Source: Nemophila menziesii (lineage: Eukaryota > Streptophyta > Magnoliopsida > Boraginales > Hydrophyllaceae). Taken from it: 64,000 nucleotides of DNA. The notes beneath the pieces were generated by a model. It searched no databases and was not told the origin of the DNA. It worked only from the letters and a program-made list of their open reading frames with translations. Both the position numbers and the translations under genes were made by a program. The stretch's first letter is position 1. Every line of letters starts with the position of its first letter. This document shows, one piece after another, positions 32,336-43,468 of this stretch. The stretch lies in NCBI GenBank assembly GCA_029959085.1, contig JARWIR010000011.1:13517840-13581839 (forward strand). The letters are read 5' to 3'.

Positions 32336-33103
32336 TCATCCTCCATATAAGCCTTTATAAAAGATTTTCAACTGTTGTTTCTCATTAAGGCCATGGTCAG
32401 GAACTCTTCTCAAACACGATTGAAAGTTTGTCCAACATCTTCCCAAAGTCTCATCTTGCTCTTGGACAAATGATGTCAGATCCACCTGTGCGTCTAATCT
32501 CATATTCGTCGGATAATAGCAATTGAAAAATGTTGTCTGTAACTCATCCCAAGTATTGATTATTCCCGGTTCTTGCGAATCGTGCCACTCACTAGCTGCG
32601 TCTATCACGAAAAATCTGAAATTAGCAAAGTACATATGCTCTTTGGTCACTCCTTGAGTTATATACGAATCACAGATTTGCATAAACTTTTGAACTGCAC
32701 GAATAGGGTCTTCTCCAGGTGTTCCATGAAAGTTTCTGAAATTTTGAAATTGGGATAGCATACCAAGATTAGGTCTATAGCGTGCAACATTGATATTTGC
32801 AGGACCAATACCGAGAGCAGGAGCGCGATAAGGAGCTAACAATGGATCATAATACATCAGGTGTTGAGCTTGTTGAATAGGCGGATGATTTTGTTGATTG
32901 TTTATAGCTGGATTTGGAATGTCTGGGGGATCTGGAAGGACTGGCGGTAAAACTGGTTGACCATTTGCGTCCAACTGAACCCCAGGATTGTCAACGTGAT
33001 GAATGTTCAATTCCTCCATTTCTCTTTCTAACCTTGCTTTTTCTTTTGCTTCCCTGTCTCTCTTGTTCTTAGCTCGGACTAGTCTCTCGGGTTCCGAGAG
33101 CAT
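32336..33103 (-). CDS. Element B: Gag capsid ORF
   Basis: 255 codons, starting MLSEPERLVRAK. A charged helix 'AKEKARLEREMEELN' and a Pro-rich stretch come first. The retrotransposon Gag core follows: 'GEDPIRAVQKFMQICDSYI' then 'TWDELQTTFFNCYYPTN' and 'DETLGRCWTNFQSCLRRVP'. It would form the particle shell. The frame is cut at 32336 by a stop, so Gag and the nucleocapsid region are no longer fused. Confidence 0.85.
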   Translation of the reverse strand: MLSEPERLVRAKNKRDREAKEKARLEREMEELNIHHVDNPGVQLDANGQPVLPPVLPDPPDIPNPAINNQQNHPPIQQAQHLMYYDPLLAPYRAPALGIGPANINVARYRPNLGMLSQFQNFRNFHGTPGEDPIRAVQKFMQICDSYITQGVTKEHMYFANFRFFVIDAASEWHDSQEPGIINTWDELQTTFFNCYYPTNMRLDAQVDLTSFVQEQDETLGRCWTNFQSCLRRVPDHGLNEKQQLKIFYKGLYGG

Positions 33104-33220
33104 ACACCAAACCTATAAAACCTGAGAAGTAGCAAAACCAAGAAAAGCGTAAAACTGAAAACAAAAAGTAAAAATAACAATTAAAACACTTACGAATAAC
33201 AACATGGTCACACGCTACCG

Positions 33221-33238
33221 TCCCCGGCAGCGGCGTCA
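33221..33238 (-). other. Primer-binding site of element B
   Basis: The minus strand reads TGACGCCGCTGCCGGGGA six bases inside the 5' LTR. It is one base from the TGGCGCCGCTGCCGGGGA of element D and is the type usually assigned to tRNA-Asp in Athila-like elements. Confidence 0.8.
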
Positions 33239-33244
33239 AAAACT

Positions 33245-34817
33245 TGGTGTCTCCTTGTGTGTTCTAAAATAACACACCTAAAAAGGCAAGACACATACCA
33301 CAAGTGTACGGCTCGTCCAAGTAATATCCGGTAAACGGGATTTCGATTTCAGGGATGGATTAGGTATGACTTAAGATGGTATGATATAAGTTTAGATAAT
33401 TGTTATATGATCCGGAAGATAAATGATATAAATATTTGTTTTTGTTTTTGATTAAGAACTAAGACGCAAATAAATAAAAATACTAAATTAACTAATGCAA
33501 ATAAATAAGACGCAAGTAAATAGAAAAGAGTAGACGCAAAGACTTAGACGTAGTACTTGAGTTTCGCAAGGGTTTCACCGAAATCTATTAAATCAATGTT
33601 TCTGTTTAAGGGATGAATCGGCAATTGAGTACTAGTCGGGATTCTTTAGTCTCCTAACCCCCGCTGGGGTGGACTTAAGAGCTATTCTTAGGTGTTACAA
33701 CCCCGTCAGGGCGATTATAATCCACCTTCGAATGGTTCAAGATCTTTACCCAATTGGCTATAAGGTTAACTAAGCCCGCCAGGGTCAATAATTTCTACCT
33801 TACGTCTATTATTTAGTTCCGTAATTAAACCCCCGTGTCAAGGTAATCCATACGCCACTATATGGAATAGCCTAATTACTAATTCCTAGGTTTGATTCAT
33901 GACTTCAAAGATAGTTATTTAAATACAAAATAATAGTCAATACGAAATTACCCAATTCAGTTTAAATTAAAATTATCCCAAATCCAAAAACATATTAACC
34001 TATTAATGCGAATCTCAAGCACTTAAGGAATTTAACTCATAATTTTAAAAACTACTGAATTAAAATAAAAGATGTTCATAATGAATTACAGAAATAAGAA
34101 AAACCTAATTAAAGGGTTGATATTGGCTGTTGTTGAAGAAGGAATTCTCCAACTTCAGCTTTCTCTCTCCTTTTTGCTTCTCTGACTTCTACTAAGCGTT
34201 GCCTCTTCTGTAATATGAATTGTCTATGTAAAAACTGAAGTTAAAGGCCTATTTATAGTGGGAAAAACGGATTGGGCTTTTACAAGGAAGGATTAGGTTA
34301 ATTAAAATAAAAGCCCAATTCATTTAATGAAATCCCGTAACTGGTGACTAGCTGCTACTAAAACAGCTGTAACGTTTGCGTCCAGACTCGGAATCACTTC
34401 GTTCAACTTGGAAAATATTCCTGACTTCAAGCTCTATCTACCTAATTTTATGATCCAAGGCTGAATCAGTGGCTAAGATGCTAAAAAACGGTGATTTGTG
34501 ACAACATTCCAGATTTCATTCTCCACTAATTACTTCTTCAAATCGATTATTCTTGCCTTTGACTTCAACGCTTAATTCAAGACTTTATTTCCCGTTTCTT
34601 CTCCTTGTCTTGATATTCCATTAAATCATAAAACTAAGAACTTTAAACTAAAATAAACGAATTTACGCGTAAAAGCTTTAAAACTCAAATAATCCAAATC
34701 CAAGGGAAGAAATCATAATATGATCAAATAAGCTTAAAAGTCTAGTAAATAAGTCAAATAAACACCTAATTTGATGTCTCCTAAGGGAATACAATTAGAA
34801 CAAAAAGGGAGACATCA
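33245..34817 (-). mobile_element. 5' LTR of element B
   Basis: 1573 bp, matching 25812-27391. The TATA box (minus strand TATAAATA, plus 34250-34257) lies within it. On the minus strand it starts TGATGTCTCCCTTTTTGTTC. Confidence 0.95.
34250..34257 (-). promoter_or_regulatory. TATA box of element B's 5' LTR
   Basis: TATAAATA on the minus strand. The same octamer lies at 51270-51277 (solo LTR) and 40886-40893 (element D, plus strand), at comparable distance from the LTR ends. Confidence 0.7.
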
Positions 34818-34822
34818 GTTCC

Positions 34823-35891
34823 TAAGCAGATCTTTCCTTCAATTGGTGATATGGTGATTAAAACAAACCCTAGTGATTATCTAGTTAGGCTGGTGTTGTC
34901 AGGACCAAATCCTTATTCTAGATGTTATGTGGTGTTTCAATAGTTAAACACCCCATCCGGGCGACCATCTAACTACTATTAAGGTAATCCTATACGTTGC
35001 GCACTGCAAGGAAAACAGACAATAAATCAAAACACATTAAAGAGAGTAAAACATGAATTCAAATTCAATACGATAGTATCCCAAATTAAATAGATAAGAC
35101 TACGGTTCATACATATATGCTAAATCTCAAGATAAAATTATTTAGTTCATACTAACGAAAGAAAAGAAAAGAATTACAAATTTGAAGGTTGAAGACGACA
35201 TGTTATGGTGTTCAGCTCCTTCCAGACTTCTCTTCTTGTGTTGTAAGATTCCTCTTGGCTTAAGGTTTGTCAAGGATGTGTTTCTTCTGATTAAAGGGTG
35301 TATTTATAAGGTATAGGAAACCCTAAAACTTTTTCTTGGAGTGGAAGACAAGTAACTTGGAGTCTAGCCAAACTCAAATTCGTAACCCTAATATATAGAA
35401 AAGGTAAGATTCTGGTGTTGTTTTGTTTTGGCCGTAACTCCTTCAATACTTATCCGTTTGACGCGTTCCAATAGTCGAAACTGATCGACTCAGAAAGATC
35501 TATAACTGTGATTTTGACCATTCTTCCAAATTCCTAGCCAATCTTGAGTTATGATCACTTTTATGCTCGTAGCTGCTGGAATTCAGATTTATTTGGCAAC
35601 TTTTTCTTTTCCTTTTTCACATTTATTTCCTTTATCTCCAATTCCCATGTTTATATTCTTTCCCTTATCTCTTAGAATTGACTTGGCATCTAATTAATTA
35701 CCATATATCTTTAAAGCTTTACAATTAACAAACAAATAAACCCAATATGCTCTAAAAATAATAAATAATTAAATCAAGATACGAAATAGGAAAGTGTACT
35801 AAATCATGAGAAAATCGACCTATATCCTAATAAATACACCTAAAATGATGTCTCCAACTAAGATCAAATTATCACAAATAGGGAGACATCA
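34823..35891 (-). mobile_element. Element A, 3' LTR, part 2
   Basis: It resumes exactly after the GTTCC duplication of B and ends with 'gggagacatca' at 35891 (LTR start on the minus strand, TGATGTCTCCC). Parts 1 and 2 together make ~1560 bp, the same length as the other LTRs. Confidence 0.9.
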
Positions 35892-35908
35892 AGACCCTCA
35901 ACTCAAAG

Positions 35909-35927
35909 TTGTATCCTCCCGATACAA
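35909..35927 (-). other. Conserved hairpin 1, element A (different stem)
   Basis: Plus strand TTGTATC, loop CTCCC, GATACAA: a perfect 7-bp stem whose sequence differs from B, E and F on both arms, while the loop keeps TCCC (GGGA on the minus strand). Confidence 0.8.
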
Positions 35928-37327
35928 TAAAAAATAAAAATAAAGAACAGTAGGGTAGTCAAATATCAAATAGAGAAGAAGAAGTAGTAGGAGAAGAAGA
36001 ATAGAACACAATGAATGATTCTGGAGCAAAATATCTAAAAAGTCTCATGTAGTAATGCTAAATAAATAATGCACACGTATGCTTAATATACACATAATCA
36101 CCAATCCATAAATTCAAGTCCAGATTAACTTCGCAATGCCAGAAGGAGAGGTTTTCAACTTTGTTCATGTTAATGGCTATAGGTTGTTCATAGGTACTAA
36201 TATAGCATCCAATGGTCCACTCACCTACAACCTAATATCTCAACTGTTTCTCCACCAAGTAGCTAGAAATCCTAAAGTCTTTATGGTTATAACGGGTCTT
36301 AGAGACGGTGTGGTATATTTGGATAATGAAAAGTGAGCTTTTGGCTCTCTCCTCACATTCCAACAACGAATCACCGTAGAGCTTGAGTTTTCACTCAAAG
36401 ATGTTCTCACATAACCCAATTTTGATGCCTTAATGTGCATCCTCAATAAACCCAAATAAAAACCTTTTCATGATGATATAACAATTCTACTTTGCCGGTC
36501 CAAATATATATTCTTTTCATATCAATTTTTTCTTTTGTATAGCTATGACTCTCTTTTTGATGTTGAGATATCACGCTATTTTTTTGTCATATATTGTTTT
36601 CTTTTCAATTCATGCTTTTCAGCTTTTTTCATTTACTCTTACCCCAACAAAGGGTTACAATAATAACTTTTTCATCATCAATAAAATCACAATTACAATT
36701 TCTCAAACCCAATGTTCGCAAATGATGAAACCCACCACCCCAAACTCAAGCTCTAAAAACGACTTGTCTCAGGTTTTGCGATTCGAGTGCAGGTCATATG
36801 AATAAGTCCTATAAAATAAGGGGTATGGCTTATAATGTAGTTAATAAAAGGCTTTAAAAAGGCTCAGAGGGTCTAAGACGGATAAATAATAATAATAATA
36901 ATAATCAAATAAAAGGATGAGAAAACTAAAAATGCTTCAAGTGGCTTCAATATAAAAGAACTGCCTTATTCACTTTTCTAACTACCTGATTTTGTTACTT
37001 TTCACTACTAGTTCATAGATTAGTGGGGTTTCAACTAATTTCAAACCTCACGTTCTACACACCAAATAACTCTCTCTAAGTTTCAACTTGACTTCTTAGC
37101 ATTGCTCATTAACTTATATCTTTTATTTCCTGTTTTCATACATGCATACTATACATATTTGTAAGACCTTTCAAAAACATACTACTTACTGTCATTGACT
37201 AATTAAATCATGCTCAGTAGGTACATTCAATATATTCTATGCCTATTCAAATCTAATTTTTTTTTAATTTTATGCAAAAACAAAAAGGAAGATGAAGAAA
37301 ACAAATCCCCACCCCCAAATCAAAAGT

Positions 37328-37347
37328 GAGTCGTGTCCCCACGACTC
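37328..37347 (-). other. Conserved hairpin 2, element A
   Basis: Plus strand GAGTCGTG, loop TCCC, CACGACTC: a perfect 8-bp stem. Confidence 0.8.
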
Positions 37348-37452
37348 GAAAAAGACTAAATAAAGAAGTAAAATTTAAACATAAACTAAACTACCTAATG
37401 CATACAAGCATTTAAGAAGCAGAATTAGAACTGCGTACCTGGCCATAAAGAT

Positions 37453-37890
37453 CTAGCAAATCTTCGTCTGAAGAAGAAGAATAGTTATCAATATCAAGGT
37501 CTCAATTACTTCACCCAATACCTGATTAATCTTGTCAATTTCTTCCTTGAGAGCGGCGTTTTCTCTTCTTATATAATTGACTCCATATTGTAATTTGACT
37601 GCCCATACTGGTGGTCTACAAGAATTATTCTGATATGAAAAAGAGTAAGAACCTTGATCTTGAATTTGTGTCTTTTGTTTAGGCCTTGATGGTATACACA
37701 TCCTAGTTGTTAATCTCTTACATAGTGGTTGTGCTGGTGTCTCTATCTTTGGTTTCTTTTCAATAGGCTCATCAAGGTTGATGGCCTTTTCAATTGTGGC
37801 CCCAGGCAAATTTTTGTTATTCCCTAGGATTGAACACTTTCTCTTATAATCCATAGCATTTGTTCTGTTTGTCATCTCTGATTGACCCAC
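37453..37890 (-). pseudogene. Element A: extra ORF (truncated)
   Basis: 'MTNRTNAMDYKRKCSILGN' near the start matches the MTNR start of the same ORF in B, E and F. The end has the heptad-like 'ENAALKEEIDKINQVLGEV' coiled coil. The middle of the ORF is missing. No transmembrane envelope features are obvious. Confidence 0.65.
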
Positions 37891-38244
37891 AACTCAAGTT
37901 ACACCAAAGATGGAATAAAGTTAAGAAATATTGGTGTGGCTTGATTTTCTTGCTTGAATTTGATGATAGAAGAAGGTTTCTTGATTATTCTTAGAAGAAT
38001 TCTTGATAGCTTGATGATCTTGGTGGTGTTTTATGGTGTAGTGTGATGAATTTGATGAAAAATATGTGTTTATGGAGGAAGGAGGAGAGGATTCTTGTTG
38101 TTTTTGTGTTTATTGTGGAGGTTTAATCAAACTTCAAGGTCTATTTATAAGGTTTGGGTCTGAAAAAATTCATGTTGGAGAGGCTAGGTTTAATTTTTGG
38201 TAAGGCAAGAAGTTGATATGGTAATAACCTCTTCACAAACCGCC

Positions 38245-38460
38245 TCGGACCGGCTTACCGGTGGTGATGATTTTCTTTTTGGTGCTCTCGGTATAAAAAT
38301 CGTGTCGACAACCCGTGGTCATGTGTTTTTCTTTGGCCGGCTTACCGGTGGTCTGACCGGGTAGCCGGTCACCTAGGTTTTTGTTAGACCTGCTCTCGGC
38401 AAACAACCTAATTCCACTAACCCGTGGGCACGTGTTTTTCCACCGGCATACCGGCCAGGG
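38245..38460 (-). repeat. Palindromic CCGG spacer of element A
   Basis: Three blocks such as 'ggaccggcttaccggtgg', 'ggccggcttaccggtggt' with 'gaccgggtagccggtc', and 'accggcataccggcc' lie at about 38249, 38335 and 38449. They are separated by 'ctcggtataaaaatcgtg'-like sequence. Position and type match the spacer of element B. Confidence 0.8.
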
Positions 38461-38762
38461 AATCAGATATTCCCTTTCTTTTTCTTTTTGACCCCAAACT
38501 TATTTCCTGCAGAATAACACACTACCTTCTCTCCTATTAGCTTGTACACACATTTTAAAATATACACTAACTTAGAAATATACACTACAAAACATAAAAC
38601 TAATCTAAAAAGCAATTAAACCAAGGGGTGTCTCCCAAGAGCATTTTTGTTTAACGTCTTTGAGTTAGACGTGTACCTCGGGCTAAGCGTGTTCTTCGAG
38701 AAGGATCATCTCCTCTCGTCCAAAGTCCTCACTATCATGGTATAACTTCAAACACTAGCCAT

Positions 38763-39137
38763 TCACCATGAATTCCTGTGCTCGGTTGGATGTTCAATTT
38801 CGATTGCTCCATGAGGTGTGACTTTTGTAACAATGTAAGGCCCTCCCCAACGGGATTTAAGCTTACCCATATAGTTCAAGAATATAGAGTTATATAACAG
38901 TACCTTTTGTCCTCTCTCTAACGTCTTTGGGCGAATTCGTTTATCATGCCATCTTTTTGTTTTCTCCTTATAGAGACGCGAATTTTTATAGGCATGGTAA
39001 CAAAATTCGTCCAATTCATTTAACTGCATCAACCTTTGTTTTTTGGCCAAGTCTAGGTTTAGATTTAGCGTTTTAATAGCCCAGAAGGCACGAGATTCAA
39101 TTTGAATAGGGAGATGACATGCCTTGCCGTAGACCAT
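38763..39137 (-). pseudogene. Element A: integrase C-terminal part
   Basis: It begins '[20 protein letters not shown]', the block that follows the DDE core in Athila integrases, and ends with the SH3-like module 'GQKVLLYNSIFLNYMGKLKS', '[19 protein letters not shown]'. It is separated from the core by a stop or frame break near 39240. Confidence 0.85.
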
Positions 39138-39263
39138 GAGATAAGGAGATGCCCCATCTGGTGTTTTGAATGCTGTTCTGTAAGACCAGAGAGCATCATC
39201 TAGTTTTAATGACCAGTCCTTCCTTGTTTAGTTTACGGTCTTTTCAAAAATAGATTTGATTTA

Positions 39264-39660
39264 TTAGTTAGAAACCTCAGCTTGACCATTAGTTTGGGGA
39301 TGATAACTGGTTGAAGTGCGGTGTCTCACCCCCAACTTACGAAGGGCAGCTCTCAACTGAAAATTGATGAAGTGGGTACCTTTATCACTGATAAGAACAC
39401 GTGGCGTACCATGTCTTGAAAAGATGTGTGTCTTCAGGAATGATATAACTGTTTTAGCATCGATCTTTGGTGTTGTCAGTGCTTCTACCCACTTGGATAC
39501 ATAGTATACTGCTAGCAAATTATAAAGATTACCATGGGAAGTGATAAAAGGTCCCATGAAGTCTATTCCACATACATCAAAGATTTCGACTTCTAAGATA
39601 TTATTGAGCGGAATCTCGTCTCTTTTTGATATATTACTAGTGAACTGGCATCAATGACAT
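39264..39660 (-). pseudogene. Element A: integrase core
   Basis: On the minus strand it has 'GIDFMGPF' (first Asp, at about 39560), '[19 protein letters not shown]' (second Asp) and '[12 protein letters not shown]' (third residue, Glu). The frame stops right after 'NGQAEVSN'. The HHCC zinc region lies further up (about 39640-39780), with one Cys of the pair changed. Confidence 0.8.
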
Positions 39661-39890
39661 GTCTGAACGAATTGATGACAATCTATGTGTAGGGTAGGCC
39701 AATAGAAACCAGATTGAAGAATTTTAGCTGCAGTTCTATCGCCTTTAAAGTGGCCACCATATGGTGATCCATGACAGCTTGCCACGATCTTGGTAATTTT
39801 GCCCCCATGGACGCATCTTCTGATAACTTGATCACTGCAAACTATAAAGAGGTAGGGCTCGTCCCAAAAGAATTGTCAGGCATTATTACT

Positions 39891-40292
39891 TCACCTCTGT
39901 CTTTGTTGTGGATTGAAATCCGTAGGGAATACACCACTTACGAGGAGGTTAACTATATCTGCATACCAAGGTACAAACGTATATTTAATAGTAAAAATTT
40001 GTTCATTAAGGAATACCTCTTTGACTAATAATGGTCCTTTGTTGGCATCAGATCCTTCGAGTCTGGATAAATGATCAGCTACTTGATTCTCGCATCCTTT
40101 TCGGTCTCGAATATCTATGTCAAATTCTTGTAGCAACATCACCCATCTAATAAGGCGCGGCTTAGTGTCCTTTTTCTCCATAAGGTACTTAATTGCTGAA
40201 TGATCCGTGTATACAATAGTTTTCTTCCCAATCAAATAGGAACGCAATTTGTCGAAAGCATATACCACGGCTAACATCTTTTTCTCTGTTAC
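39891..40292 (-). pseudogene. Element A: RNase H fragment, cut by element D
   Basis: '[20 protein letters not shown]' then '[16 protein letters not shown]' and '[19 protein letters not shown]' are the gypsy RNase H blocks. The Asp of 'TDHSAI' and that of 'VADHLS' are present. The start of the domain, ending in 'VTEK', is interrupted at 40292 where element D begins. Confidence 0.85.
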
Positions 40293-41803
40293 TGATGTCT
40301 CCCCATTTGTGACGAATTAATATTACTTGGAGACATCATTTTTAGTGTTTTAGAAGTCTAAATATTCGATTTTCATATACACTAGTGCACTTTCCTATTT
40401 CTTGTCTTGATTTAATGAATTATTATTTTTAGAGCATATTGAGTTTAATTTATTTATTTAGTGTGAAGCTTTAAAGATATATACAAATTAATTAGAGATA
40501 AAGATGCCAAATCAAGTCTAAAGATAAAGGAAAGAAGATATGCATGGAAAGTGGAGATAAATGAAGAAAAAAGATAAGATATGGAAAGAAAAAGCTTCCA
40601 AGTAAATCTAAATCCAGCACCTACGACCACAGAAGTGATCATAACTCAAGATTGGATAGGAATTTGGAAGAATTGCCTAAATTAAAGTTATAGAGCTTTC
40701 CGAGACGATCAGTTTCGACATATGGAACGCATCAAACGGAGTTGAAACGAAAAGGTTACGACCAAAATAAATCAGCGGCAGATTATTACCTTTTCTATAT
40801 TTTAGGGCTACGAATTTGAGTTGGGCTTGGAGTCCAAGTAACTTGTCTTCCACTCCAAGAAAACGAATTAGGTCTTCTAAACACCTATAAATACACCCTT
40901 TAACCTCTGTAAATTTAACCTTGCCTCTCATAAGTTAGTCCTTAAGTTTTATATCATTAGAGTTATGGAAGAGAGCAAGATGAAATTGATGTATCAATCT
41001 TATAGTTTATTTCTTTCAGGTATGAACTAATTTTCCCATAGTTTGGGTTTTGCATTATGTATAATATATGAATTTTATTTTCTTTCTATTCAAGTTTCTT
41101 TGGGAATTATATGTTTTAATCTGATTCTAGCTGCTTAAACATATATTTGTTTTATGTGTTTTAAATTATTGTCTGTCTTAAACCTGATCAATTAAGGGAT
41201 ATGCTAATAGTAGTTAGATGGTCGCCCAGAAGGGGTGTCTAATTATTGAAACGCCACATAAAAGTCTAGAATAAGGAATTGGTCCTGACAACACCAGCCT
41301 AACTAGATAGTCATTAGGGGTTGTTTTAATCGTCATATCACCAATCGAAGGAAACTGCCTCGTGGTTGTGCCATAGCCTACCTATTCGCTCTCCGGGTGT
41401 AGGTAGGAATTTAGAATCCTGACTAAATATCTAAGAGATATTATCTCCCTTATTAACTAAAATTGATAGAAAGAATTAGAAGGATTAGTGCTTACTAGCA
41501 AATACCTGAGCTATATCTCTCATCTTATTAATTTCATATTTATTTTATTATCTTTACTTTTACTTAGCTTAATTAATCATCCCGCAATTATTCATCTTTA
41601 CTTTCTGTCTTTTAATTAATTATTGCTACTCTGAATTATTTGCTCATTTGTATAACACACCAAGTCCCTGAGAACGAATTGTTCTTATCATTAAAACTTG
41701 CATACGTCCTGTAATACTTGCAGTACTGTGCTTGTCTAGGGTGATTTGTGCACCGTTTATCTATCTTTTATTCTATTATTTTATCACACCCTAGGCGACA
41801 CCA
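40293..41803 (+). mobile_element. 5' LTR of element D
   Basis: 1511 bp, TGATGTCTCC to GGCGACACCA. The TATA box TATAAATA is at 40886-40893. Two quasi-palindromic boxes, 'ggtcgcccagaaggggtgt' and 'ctattcgctctccgggtgt'-like, lie at 41219 and about 41382. Confidence 0.93.
40886..40893 (+). promoter_or_regulatory. TATA box of element D's LTR
   Basis: TATAAATA in 'cacctataaatacaccctt', about 590 bp into the LTR. Confidence 0.7.
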
Positions 41804-41809
41804 AATTTT

Positions 41810-41827
41810 TGGCGCCGCTGCCGGGGA
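41810..41827 (+). other. Primer-binding site of element D
   Basis: TGGCGCCGCTGCCGGGGA starts six bases after the LTR. It is typical of Athila/Tat-type elements (usually assigned to tRNA-Asp). Confidence 0.85.
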
Positions 41828-41887
41828 CTTGTGTCTCGTTAGCGTGTTGGTTATCTATTTCGAGTGGTAGTTTTTAGTTAATCTTTA

Positions 41888-43465
41888 TTGTTCAGTTTTA
41901 TTTTAATTTTTTCAGATTTACGCTTGTTGGTTTGCTTTAGTCTTTTTCAGGTTTTAACAGTGCATCCTTGGCCTCCTCTCCCGGAGCCCGAAAGGAGCTT
42001 CACAGCTTATAACAAACGTATCCGAGAAGAAAGAAACCAAAGAAGAGCTATGGCAGAATTTCAACAGCAAGGAGTGGATCCACCACTAGTAGATCCACCA
42101 GTTATTCCTATAGTTCCACCACTCGGACCTGTAGGCCAACTACAACTACCACCTGGAGATAACAGAAACAATAACAATAACCAGAACAGAGTTGAACAAG
42201 ACCTCCCAGGCTTGGGAGCACCTTTTCATGTTCAACCATTAGGTTATCGTCCTCTAGAGATTCATAATATCAAATTCAGGCCGGATCCAGGCATGCTCCG
42301 TCAATTACGAAATTTCGAACTCTATAGTGGTGCAGCAGTTCAAGATTCGGTAAGAGCGATTCAGAAGTTCATGCAGATTTGTGATGCCTATGTTACTCCA
42401 GGCTTTACACGCGAGCAACTGTATTGTCACATGTTTTCGTTCTTTCTGACCGGCAAAGCTGGGGAGTGGCTAGATAGGAAACCATCAGGTACAGTAAATA
42501 CCTGGGTATAACTTCAAGCTGCATTCTTTAACCGTTTTTATCCAAATAGTATGAGACTCAAAGACTAAAGCGAGCTTGCAATGTTTTGTCAAGAGAGTGG
42601 AGAAGAAGTAGGAGACGCATGGACAAGGTTTCAACAAAATTTAGCTAGATGTCCAGTCCATGGTTACACCCTGTCTTTACAATTAGCTATATTTTATCAA
42701 GGAATCAATATAGAGAGTAGACTGAGGGTAAATAATTTTGGAAAAGGAAATTTTGTGTCCATGAATCCTACAAAAGTCGTCGAAGGTATGGAAAACATTA
42801 TTGAAACAGAATGGAGTTGGCCACTTTCGCGAGCTTCTGTTATAAATACCAGAGGTACGCTTCGATTAGATGCAGACACTGCACACTCAGCTCAATTGTC
42901 CGCATTAGAAAATCAAATCAAAGAGATTAAGCTTGAGATGCAGAAGAATTTAGCCGCAGCAAACGTAGTGCAAGAAGCATAAGGTTGTCAACAGTGTGGG
43001 GTTACAAATCATACATGGGAAGAGTGTGAAGGAAATCCAGCATCTGTTTATTTCATATTCAATCGAGGAAATTATCAATTTCGTTATAGGATTCATCTGG
43101 GTATGCAGTATTCAAATCCACAGGGGGACGCTAATCCAGGTCATTATCAACCTCGTGCCCAGAATAACTCTTTCCAACCAAGAGGTCAAGCTCCATATCA
43201 AGGAAACGAGAATTATAATCGACCTGCTCCTCCACAAAAACCTGTTAATGACGCATATTCTAATACTTTAGCTCAGAAGGCTCCACCACAGTATCCTCAA
43301 GAAGGAGCTGCGTGTGATCAACATTTGAAGAATTTTATGGATCATATGACCACTAATATGCATTCACATAATGAGAAGTTAAGAGAACAAGAAGCTTCAA
43401 TTCAGATTTTAGGTATGCAAGTAGAGCAAATGAATAAAGTTCTAACTAATATTATGAATGCAAAG
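41888..43465 (+). pseudogene. Element D: Gag with zinc knuckle, interrupted by stop codons
   Basis: One frame runs through this region. It has the 'PEPERSFTAYNKRIREERNQ' helix, the Gag core 'DSVRAIQKFMQICDAYV' and 'WTRFQQNLARCPVHGYTL', the intact knuckle 'CQQCGVTNHTWEEC' (about 42986-43027) and a Gln/Pro-rich tail. Stops in that frame are TAA at 42509, 42566, 42980 and 43466, without any frameshift. At most of them the expected codon is a Gln (CAA), so C-to-T decay explains them best. The true start codon is uncertain. Confidence 0.85.
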
Positions 43466-43468
43466 TAA

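Larger units (their letters stand above)
25812..34817 (-). mobile_element. Element B: Athila-like gypsy, non-autonomous, nested in A's LTR (9006 bp)
   Basis: Complete minus-strand element with LTRs at 25812-27391 and 33245-34817 and perfect 5-bp duplications GTTCC (25807-25811 and 34818-34822). On the minus strand the order is 5' LTR, primer-binding site, Gag, zinc knuckle, protease, integrase-C-like tail, palindrome-rich spacer, remnant of the extra ORF, ~1.4 kb conserved non-coding region, polypurine tract and 3' LTR. There is no RT, RNase H or integrase core, so it must use enzymes from elements such as E, F or A. Confidence 0.95.
35892..37452 (-). other. Element A 3' non-coding region
   Basis: It has the polypurine region at about 35894-35905 ('gaccctcaactca', altered), then a hairpin at 35909-35927 with a stem sequence different from the other elements but still fully paired. 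A GAGTTTGGGGT copy lies at 36738 and an altered one at 37313. The second hairpin is at 37328-37347. The small plus-strand frame at 36136-36336 overlaps conserved non-coding blocks also present in B, E and F, and I do not count it as a gene. Confidence 0.75.

Noticed and set aside
36136..36336. 66-aa plus-strand ORF in element A's 3' non-coding region
   Set aside because: It overlaps non-coding blocks shared with B, E and F, where no equivalent frame is open; orientation is opposite to the element.
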